NCBI RefSeq assembly: GCF_900110255.1
Contig: NZ_FODD01000009.1
Coordinates: 62,001 to 126,000, forward strand
Origin: Actinacidiphila rubida
GTDB taxonomy: Bacteria; Actinomycetota; Actinomycetes; Streptomycetales; Streptomycetaceae
Direction of reading: 5' to 3'
DNA: 64,000 bases
Program-made: the position numbers and the translations under genes
The notes under the pieces: model-generated
What the model was told of the DNA's origin: nothing
Databases searched by the model: none
The model's input: the letters and a program-made list of their open reading frames with translations, nothing else
In this document: positions 49,713-58,900 of the stretch, piece by piece
How positions within the stretch are numbered: the stretch's first letter is position 1
Layout: each line of letters starts with the position of its first letter

Positions 49713-50821
49713 GTCGCCCCCCGGTCACCCTGCACGCCGCGCCGTCGGCGCTGACCGTCCGAGCCGGCCGCCGCCGCGGGCCGGCTGTGTGGTTCCCCGC
49801 CGCGGGCGCCCAGCGGCAGGACCTGCAAGGTCCTCTTCTTCGGCGGCGGGGCGTCGAACTGGGCGATGGTGCTGCCCGTCAACGTCGTCTCCGCGAGGTG
49901 GTCGTGGAACGACAGCTCGTCGTCGCCGCCGGTCGACCGCGTGCAGATCTCCTTCCACACCCGCACCGCGCCGCCGTCGGCCAGGATCAGCCCGTTCCCG
50001 CCCCGCTCGGCGCCGTGCAGTTGCAGCTGACGTCGCGCGTCGGCGCGAACCGCCCGGACCAGGTCGCTCAGGCCGCTGATCTCGCTGTTGCGCGAGGACA
50101 GTTTCCGCGACCGGCTGAAGGAGTCGTCGTGCCGCACGCCGATGGACATGCCCACCAGCAGTTCGACCGGAACCCATCCGGCGGCGAGGAGCTTGGCGAA
50201 GCCGTGGCCGTCGAGGTGCGAGGTGAACGGCGTGGTGAGGCGCACCCGCGATCCCCGCGCCCGCACGGCGGTCCCGATGACCTTGAACTCCAGGCAGTCG
50301 GGCTGGGCGGCCAGGGGAGCCGTGGTCACCGCGGCGGCCACCACGCCGTGACCGCCGACCGCCAGGCACTCCGCCGACACCCGCTCCAGGACGATCCGCC
50401 GGGCCCGGTCGAACACCTCGACCACCGTGGCCGAAGCCGCGCCCGCCCCCGAGACGACGACCGGGACCGTCGGGACGGCGGTTCCGGGGGAGGCGGGAGT
50501 CCGCTGAGTCCGCCGGGGAAACCGGCAGTCGTGGTAGCCCCAGTACCTGCCCGCGCGCCCCAGCCGCAGGACCGCCGTCCCCATCACCTGGCCCACCGGC
50601 TCGAACCCCACCGAGCCGATCGCCGTCAGCTCGCCCGCGGAGAGCGCCGATGTCCAGGGCCCGCCCTGCCCGGCAGCACCGACGGCACCGGTAGCACGGG
50701 CAGCACCAGAACCACTGGCGGCACCGGCGGCACCGGCGGCACGGGCAGTACCGGCATCCTCCACGGTCACTTCCCCGGGGGCACCACGCGCCCGTCTCCG
50801 GCGTCCCGACGGCACCGACAT
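49709..50821 (-). CDS. YbjQ-like protein with low-complexity N-terminus
   Basis: The 370-residue protein is started at ATG 50821 (MSVPSGRRRRARG), five bases after GGGGA. Residues 20-55 are an Ala/Gly/Thr/Ser repeat coded by irregular GCACCGG-type repeats. Two domains follow like those of the next gene: TSALSAGELTAIGSVGFEPV, QVMGTAVLRLG and a GHGVVAAAV strand ending VIGTAV; then TSHLDGHGFAKLLAAGWVPV and LLVGMSIGV. The second domain ends differently, in ISGLSDLVRAVRADARRQLQ and a Lys-rich tail. The role is unknown; tandem YbjQ domains across two coupled genes suggest a hetero-oligomer. Confidence 0.75.
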   Translation of the reverse strand: MSVPSGRRRRARGAPGEVTVEDAGTARAAGAAGAASGSGAARATGAVGAAGQGGPWTSALSAGELTAIGSVGFEPVGQVMGTAVLRLGRAGRYWGYHDCRFPRRTQRTPASPGTAVPTVPVVVSGAGAASATVVEVFDRARRIVLERVSAECLAVGGHGVVAAAVTTAPLAAQPDCLEFKVIGTAVRARGSRVRLTTPFTSHLDGHGFAKLLAAGWVPVELLVGMSIGVRHDDSFSRSRKLSSRNSEISGLSDLVRAVRADARRQLQLHGAERGGNGLILADGGAVRVWKEICTRSTGGDDELSFHDHLAETTLTGSTIAQFDAPPPKKRTLQVLPLGARGGEPHSRPAAAAGSDGQRRRRGVQGDRGAT

Positions 50822-50905
50822 CTGTCCCCGATCTCCCGTCAAGCGAACGAGATCAGCCCCATCCACCCACGATAGCCCGGGAGTTGACACGCCGACCCCG
50901 CCCGG

Positions 50906-51532
50906 TCAGGACGGCGCCGTGCCACGACCGGTTCCTGGACGGGCCGGTGGCCCCGGCTGCCGGCCGAAGGAGCGGACCGGGGCATCGCGCGTGAGGAGGC
51001 CGTGCAGCACCACGTCCAAGAGGGGGCGTGCCCGGGTCTCCCAGTCCTCCTCGTCGAGCCGGGACAGGTAGCCGATCAGGGTGATGACACCGGGGGCGTC
51101 CACGTCGGCGCGGATGGTGCCGTCTGCCTGACCCGCATGGAGGAGGGCGGCCAGTGCCTGTCCTATGGGTCCGTGGCTGTCGTCCGCCAGCCGCGTGCGG
51201 GCGCCTGCCTCCACCGCCGCGAAGACCCCGCGTTTCACCCGTGCGTAGTCGGCCACGCGGTCCAGCCACCGGGCCAGCGCCTCGGCCGGCGGATGCTGCC
51301 CGAGGAGCTCGTCCGCGTGGGCGGTCAGCGCCAGGACGTCCTGCCGGTAGACCTCGGCCAGCAGGTCGTCGCGCGTCGGGAAGTGCCGGTAGAGCGTTCC
51401 CTGCCCCACGCCCGCCCGCTTCGCGACCGCGTTCAGCCGGAACTCCTCCGTTCCCGATGCGACCTCTCTGGCCGCGGCGACGATCCGTTCGCGGTTGGCC
51501 GCGGCGTCCGCACGTTGCTGTGTACCGCTCAC
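50906..51532 (-). CDS. TetR-family regulator of the divergent SDR gene
   Basis: The 208-residue protein is started at GTG 51532 (VSGTQQRADAAANRERI), preceded by GGGGAT. The HTH is LNAVAKRAGVGQGTLYRHFP with TRDDLLAEVYRQ following. The ligand domain includes ARWLDRVADYARVKRGVF. It is divergent from an SDR gene at 51611 and two copies of GGACACGTGTCC lie between. It is in the same TetR branch as the one at 46361, and the operators match. Confidence 0.9.
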   Translation of the reverse strand: MSGTQQRADAAANRERIVAAAREVASGTEEFRLNAVAKRAGVGQGTLYRHFPTRDDLLAEVYRQDVLALTAHADELLGQHPPAEALARWLDRVADYARVKRGVFAAVEAGARTRLADDSHGPIGQALAALLHAGQADGTIRADVDAPGVITLIGYLSRLDEEDWETRARPLLDVVLHGLLTRDAPVRSFGRQPGPPARPGTGRGTAPS

Positions 51533-51552
51533 ATCCCCATTCTGCCGCAAGT

Positions 51553-51595
51553 GGACACGTGTCCGTATAGTGGTAAGCGGACACGTGTCCACTTA
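51553..51595. promoter_or_regulatory. Twin TetR operators at the TetR/SDR junction
   Basis: The perfect 12-bp palindrome GGACACGTGTCC occurs at 51553-51564 and 51579-51590, with centres 26 bases apart. The second copy is extended to TAAGC/ACTTA outside, the first on one side by AAGT. They cover the region between the two divergent starts. Confidence 0.8.
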
Positions 51596-51610
51596 GGGAA
51601 GGGGCCCCGG

Positions 51611-52351
51611 ATGTCTGGCATCCACGGCAAGGTCGTCGTGATCACCGGAGCGGCGAGTGGCATCGGCGCCGCCACCGCCGAGCTTCTGGCCGAACGCGGC
51701 GCGGTCGTCGTCCTCGCCGCCCGCCGCAAGGAGCGGCTCGACGCGCTGGCCGGCCGTATGCGCGAGCGCGGTGGCCGAGCGTCCGTGTGCGTCACCGACG
51801 TCACCCGCCGCGAGGACCTCCACCGGCTGGTGGAGCAGGCGGTCACCGAGCACGGCCGGCTCGACGTACTGGTGAGCAACGCCGGCATCAGCAAGATCGG
51901 ACCCATGGCGGACACCGACCTGGACGGCTGGTCGGCCATGATCGACGTGAACCTCCGCGGCGTCCTGCACGGCGTCGCCGCGGCCCTGCCCGTCTTCCGC
52001 AGTCAGGGCCGCGGGCACTTCGTGACCACCGTGTCCACGGCGGGGCTGAAGATCGTGCCGGGGCAGGCGGTGTACGCGGCCACGAAGAACGCGGTGCGCA
52101 CCCTGCTGGAAGGGCTCCGCCAGGAGTCGACGGACGGTGTCATCCGCACCACGTCCGTCTCGCCCGGTTACGTGCGCACCGAACTGGCCGGCTCGATCGA
52201 CGATCCGGAGGCCCGCGCCGCCGTCGAGAAGGGGATGCGGGAGTTCGCCCTCGATCCCGGCGCGGTGGCACGGGCCATCGCCTTCGCGATCGAGCAACCC
52301 GACGACGTCGAGATCGGGGACATCACCGTCAGGCCGACGGTGCAGGGCTGA
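51611..52351 (+). CDS. Short-chain dehydrogenase/reductase (SDR)
   Basis: The 246-residue protein starts MSGIHGKVVVITGAASGIGAA after AAGGGGCC. It has the classical SDR motifs: cofactor loop TGAASGIG, the NAG motif VLVSNAGISK near 87-96, and the catalytic Ser142, Tyr155 and Lys159 (YAATK). AARRKER at the end of strand 2 favours NADP(H). The substrate is unknown. It is under a divergent TetR with twin operators, typical of inducible detoxifying oxidoreductases. Confidence 0.93.
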   Translation: MSGIHGKVVVITGAASGIGAATAELLAERGAVVVLAARRKERLDALAGRMRERGGRASVCVTDVTRREDLHRLVEQAVTEHGRLDVLVSNAGISKIGPMADTDLDGWSAMIDVNLRGVLHGVAAALPVFRSQGRGHFVTTVSTAGLKIVPGQAVYAATKNAVRTLLEGLRQESTDGVIRTTSVSPGYVRTELAGSIDDPEARAAVEKGMREFALDPGAVARAIAFAIEQPDDVEIGDITVRPTVQG

Positions 52352-52490
52352 GGGACGCCGCTCGCCCGGGGGCGGGCCTCGGGTGCGGTGACCCGGTGGC
52401 GCGCGCACGTCCGCCGCCCGGGGGTCGTGACCTGCCGGCCGCCCGTGGGCAGGCCACGGCGGTCAGCCCGACGACGGCCGGATCTCCCTG

Positions 52491-52506
52491 CGGAGGAATC
52501 CCTCCG
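52491..52506. promoter_or_regulatory. Small dyad before the GH15 gene
   Basis: CGGAGG-AATC-CCTCCG forms a perfect 6-bp inverted repeat about 25 bases before the GH15 start. TACAGT a few bases before the start could act as a -10, giving a nearly leaderless transcript with the dyad as operator. Both roles are inferred. Confidence 0.35.
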
Positions 52507-52529
52507 TCTCCCTGCCTACAGTGGTGGAC

Positions 52530-54374
<1,845 letters not shown>

Positions 54375-54447
54375 GGCTCGTTCGGGCTCGTTCGTCCCGC
54401 CCACCACCTCCGCGGCTGTGCGTGAGATCGCGGCGCCGTCGCTAGAG

Positions 54448-54512
54448 AGAACGTTCTGTCTTGACAGTCGGGGTGGGACTGGTCATCCTGAGTGAGCTAG
54501 AACGTTCGGTCT
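54448..54512 (+). promoter_or_regulatory. Promoter flanked by two AGAACGTTC operators
   Basis: TTGACA at 54461-54466 and CATCCT at 54484-54489 are 17 bases apart. AGAACGTTCTGTCT at 54448-54461 abuts the -35 and AGAACGTTCGGTCT at 54499-54512 follows the start point. The same element is found at 55838 before the TetR gene that lies beyond the membrane protein gene. Confidence 0.8.
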
Positions 54513-54616
54513 TGAGGAGGGCCCGCGGCTCGCCGCACCCGCCTCAGTGGGGGAGGACGCCGGCCGCGGCACCAGCCGAACCGCGCTCACCCCGCCGCCG
54601 CCTCGAAGGGATCCTT

Positions 54617-55195
54617 GTGACCACCGTTGACTCGCCTCCCGCTGAATCGGCCGCCGCCGGCCGGTTCGCGCCGTCCCTGCGCCGGCTGTACTTCGTGCGG
54701 TTCGGATTCGCCGTCGTCTGGGCGGCCGTGCTGTTCGCCGACACGTCCCACCTCGGAGGCCTCGGCATCACCCTGCTGGTCGTCTACCCGCTGTTCGACG
54801 TCGCCTCGGCCATCGTCGACGTGCGCTCGGCCGGTGGCACCGGACCGATCCGCGGCCTTCAGGCGAACATCCTGATCAGCGCGATCGCCACCGTCGCCCT
54901 GGGTGCCGCCGGGGTCTCCGGCATACCGGCGGTCCTCCGTGTGTGGGGTGCCTGGGCGATCGTCTCCGGGGCCGTCCAGCTGATCGTGGGGCTCAGCCGT
55001 CGCAACGGCGCCATGGGGGGTCAGTGGCCGATGATGCTCAGCGGCGGCATTTCCGTGCTGGCCGGAGTGTCGTTCGCGGCGGGCGCCTCCGCGTCGGACC
55101 CGAAGCTGGGCAACCTGGGCGGCTACGCCGTCCTCGGCGGAATCTTCTTCCTCGTCTCGGCCCTGCGTCTCGGCCGCGGCCACAGGGCGGACTGA
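54617..55195 (+). CDS. DUF308-like integral membrane protein
   Basis: The 192-residue protein is started at GTG 54617 (VTTVDSPPAESAAAG), after AAGGG; longer in-frame starts lie inside the promoter. About six hydrophobic segments are seen, including FGFAVVWAAVLFADTSHLGG, GITLLVVYPLFDVASAI, ILISAIATVALGAAGVSG and YAVLGGIFFLVSALRL, with a repeating pattern as in DUF308/HdeD-like proteins. Function is unknown. Its promoter is bracketed by operators for the TetR protein encoded at 55231, so it is the likely target, perhaps part of a stress response. Confidence 0.75.
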   Translation: MTTVDSPPAESAAAGRFAPSLRRLYFVRFGFAVVWAAVLFADTSHLGGLGITLLVVYPLFDVASAIVDVRSAGGTGPIRGLQANILISAIATVALGAAGVSGIPAVLRVWGAWAIVSGAVQLIVGLSRRNGAMGGQWPMMLSGGISVLAGVSFAAGASASDPKLGNLGGYAVLGGIFFLVSALRLGRGHRAD

Positions 55196-55230
55196 CCGGG
55201 ACCGTCCTGGGACCGCGGCTGCCCGGGAAC

Positions 55231-55815
55231 TCAGGCGCCGCGGGCCTGGAGGATGCCCTCCACGCCGTCCAGGAAGGTCTCGGAGATCAGTTTCGGATCG
55301 AAGAGGCAACCAGCCGCCATGGCCCCGTCGCGGAGCATGACGAGGTGGCGGCCGGCCGCGTCGGCGGGTGCGTCGCCGGTCTGCGCCAGCAGGTCCGTGA
55401 CCGTGGTCAGGAACCAGTCCCGGTGGGCCATGACGGCCTGGTGGACCGGGTGGGAGGCATCGGAGTACTCGGCGACCGCGTTGAGGAAGGCGCATCCGCG
55501 GAATCCGGGGGACCGGATGCCCTCGGTGATGGATCTGGCGACGGCCCGGACCTGCTCGGCCGCCGAATCGCTACTGGCCACGGCGGCCGCGACCTGCCCA
55601 CGGATGCCCTGGTCGGCCAGTCCGAGGTAGGCGAGGACGAGCTCCTCCTTGCCCGAGAAGTGCCGGTACAGCGTGGCCCGGGTCACCTGCGCCTCACCGA
55701 CGATCCGGTCGATGCCGACGGAGTGGATCCCCTCGGAGTAGAAGATCCGGGTTGCCGTCCCGAGCAGCCGCGTGCGCGCCTCGGAGACGGTGCCACCTTC
55801 TGTTCTCGGACTCAT
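55231..55815 (-). CDS. TetR-family regulator
   Basis: The 194-residue protein starts MSPRTEGGTVSEARTRLL at ATG 55815; there is little ribosome-site sequence. The HTH is IDRIVGEAQVTRATLYRHF with SGKEELVLAYL after it. The ligand domain has GFRGCAFLNAVAEYSDASHP, typical of one TetR branch (C-x-F-x-N-A-x-A-E). It converges on the membrane protein gene. An AGAACGTTCGGTCT element lies 23 bases before its start, matching two others at 54448-54512. Confidence 0.9.
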   Translation of the reverse strand: MSPRTEGGTVSEARTRLLGTATRIFYSEGIHSVGIDRIVGEAQVTRATLYRHFSGKEELVLAYLGLADQGIRGQVAAAVASSDSAAEQVRAVARSITEGIRSPGFRGCAFLNAVAEYSDASHPVHQAVMAHRDWFLTTVTDLLAQTGDAPADAAGRHLVMLRDGAMAAGCLFDPKLISETFLDGVEGILQARGA

Positions 55816-55837
55816 GGTATCGATGTTAACAAATGGC

Positions 55838-55851
55838 AGAACGTTCGGTCT
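55838..55851. promoter_or_regulatory. AGAACGTTCGGTCT element upstream of the TetR gene
   Basis: This is the third copy of the element, identical to the one at 54499. It sits just before the TetR start, consistent with autorepression. Confidence 0.75.
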
Positions 55852-55938
55852 CCATGCTGAGGTCACCGCACCGCGGCCTGTCCCGTTCGGTGGCCGCTGC
55901 CCAGGCCGAGGTGACGGTCGGGGCAGCGGCCGGCGGGT

Positions 55939-58900
55939 TCAGTCCATCGCCGCGATCTGGTCGGCGGCCATGGCGAAGCCGTAGGTGTGCACGTCCGTGA
56001 CCTGCCCCGGGAAGGCCGTGTAGGGCGTCTCACCGTAGACGGCCGTGTTGCGGCAGGCGCCCACGGTCATCGGCAGGTTGGGGTCGTACTGCGGAGTCAG
56101 GTTGACATCGGTCCCCATCAGCGACCCGTTGACGTACAGGGTCATCACGCCTGTGCTGTCGTCGCCCGCCACGGGTGCCGTGTACGTGGCGACCAGGTGG
56201 GTCCACGTGTTGAGCTCGGCCGAACCGAAGTCGCCCTCGGCGGTGGGCCATTGCGCGTTGTCGTCGTTGGTCGTCGTGGTCTGGAAGGCCCAGCCCTGGT
56301 TGCCGCTGTCGTAGCCGATGTACAGGGCCTGGTGGGCGGTGGTTCCCTGGCAGAGGGCGTTGACGGTGTTGCTGCCGTCGTTGAGCTTGACCCACAGGGA
56401 GATCGTGTAGTCGTTCAGCGTGTTCACGGCGGCGGTGGTGGTGCGCAGATAGCCGGTGCTGCCGTCGAAAGCGGCCGAACCGCCGTCGGCGGTCGGGCTG
56501 GCGGGTGCGTCGGCGGAGAACGTCACCGCTCCGTAGGCCGTCGCCGGGTTCTGGCCCGTGGTGTCCGACCCGTCGGTGGTCAGCTTCCACTCGTCCTCGC
56601 CGGTGCTCCCGCCCGGGTCGCCGGAGTTGGGTTGCGGGATGTACGGATCGGCGCTGTCCGACAGGTACTGCGCCGCCAGGTCGGCGGTGTAGGCCGCGTC
56701 GGGGGCGCCGCCGCTCAGGTCCGCGGTCTTGACGGTGTCGGAGACGTCGTCGCCCGCGGTGGAGACGGCCGCGGCGAAGTCGATCACCCCGTCGGCGGCG
56801 CCGTTGAGGTAGGCGCCGCTGCCGTCACCAGTGACGAAGAGGTTGACGGCTTCCCGCGCCGCCTCCTGGGTGGCCGTATGGGTGGCGGTGAACGGCGGGA
56901 TCGTCGCGACGTAGACCGTGATCTGGCCGGTGGTGCTGCCGGTCTGGACGTTCAGGTTCAGACTGTCGTCGTTGTAGAAGGACTTGATCGCGCTGGTCTC
57001 GGCGACCAGGCCGCTCTCCACCGCGACCGCGCACTGGTTGACGTCCGTGCCGGTGCACTTCAGCAGGTCGTCGGTGCCCTTCGAGATCAGGACGGTGCGC
57101 ACGCCGCTCTGCGCGAGGGCGGCGCTGTCGAGCGGGTTCATGGCGCTGAGCGGCTCGGCGGAGCCGAGCGGCGGCGGCAGCAGCCCGGGTCCCACGTCCG
57201 TGGCGCTGCTGCCCGCGTTGAGCACGCCGTACTCGACGCTGCCCTCGCTGTCGGGGTCGGCCGCAAGGGCTGTGGAGATGGCGTCGCTGAGGTGCCCGCG
57301 GCCGTCGGAGCCCGAGGTGTCGGCGTTGATCGTGCGGTCGCCGTAGAGCACCACGGCTCCGGTCGGGTTGCCGACCGGGGTGCTCACGTCGACGGCGGAC
57401 AGGAACGGGATGCCGGTCATGGTGGTCAGGGTGTAGGAGGTGGCGGCGGTCTCCTTGGTGTGGTCCACGCCGTCGGTGCCGCTGGCGTAGACCGGGGTTC
57501 CGGCCAGCGCATGCCCTGCCAGGCTGGCGGGCGCGCCGTCCACCTGAAGGCTGACGAGCAGGGTGGCCTGCTGCGGCACGTGCAGGGTGACCGGGTTGCT
57601 GGTGACGTCGCCGCCCGCCGGCACCGTGGTCGATGTGCTCTGGCCGGCACCGAAGGTGAGGGGGAGTGGTGCGGCGGCCGCGGTGGCGCCCCCCGAGGTG
57701 CCGTCCTGGAGGGCGACCGAGGCCGCGTCGAACTTGACGGGCAGCGTGCCGCGCAGGTCGGACAGGTGGATGCGGACCTGGCCGTCGTTGTCGCCCCCGA
57801 CGCTCACATGGACGGGGATCCGCACCGTCTGCTTGTTGAGGCTGGCGTCGACGGCGGAGCCGGTGGCCGGCTGGGACTGGATGTGCCCGCTGTCCTGTGC
57901 GTCGGACCAGGTGCCGACCCAGTGCCGGGTGGCGGTGGCTGACGAGGCGCGGATGCCCAGGCCGAGGAAGTGGATGGAGTTCTGACCGCCCTGCACGCCG
58001 TTGGACCACAGGGGCAGCGTGATGTCCCTGACGGTCGAGCCGGGGCAGTCCAGCGGCACGCTGAAGGCGTAGAGGCCGCCGCTGACGGTGCTCTGGGTGT
58101 TGGTGCTCTTGTTCTCGTGGCCCACGGTCAGGGCGGCGGTCCCGGCCACCGGGCTGATCCAGTCGGGGACGGCGTCCAGGGTGTACCGCTGGCTCGGCAG
58201 CGGGCAGCCGGGATCGCTGTAGGTGATGGTGCCGGTGGCGCCCTTGGCGGTTCCGGCGGTGGCGAACCCGAGGAAGACGACCGCGTTGCCCTGGTTGACG
58301 ACGCCGGTGGACGGCACGGTGACGACCTGGCCGGAGGCGAGCATGTTGTCGCTGGTGCCGTTGCCGAAGGCGGGCAGCTTCACGGTGGCGCCGTCGACGG
58401 TGACGCTCTGGCCGCCGGCCCACCCGGCGGCCGTCAGGTCGGCGGCGTTGAGGCTGTCGCCGCGGCCGTCCGCGTCGGCCTTGCTGACGGTGGGAGTGGT
58501 GCCACCGGTGTAGGTGCTGACGGCGGTGTTGTTCAGGCAGCCGGTGGTGCTGTTGATCGGGCAGGTCGCGGCGGGGCCGAGCCGCAGCGTGTCGATGCCC
58601 GCCTGGTAGCCGGTCGAGGCGCTGTTCTTGCCGGTCAGGGTGAGGGTCAGGGTGTGCAGGCCCTGGCTGAGGGTCTGCAGGGCGCCCGTGCTGTCCTTGG
58701 GGATGCCCAGATCGATGTACTGCGTGCTGACCACGGCGTTGTAGGCGTCGAAGCCGCTGGTCAGCACGGTGGCGTTGGGGGTACCGGCGTCAAGGGTCAG
58801 CTTGTAGACGCCGTAGTCGGTGGCCTTGGTCAGGCTCGCCCCGATGTCCCAGGGGCCGGTCTGGGGGATGTCGAAGGAGAAGACCGCGCTGTCGCCGACC

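Noticed and set aside
54461..54616. Longer start for the DUF308-like gene at 54461
   Set aside because: That start lies on the -35 element and would translate the promoter and both operators. GTG 54617 has a ribosome site and begins a normal tail.
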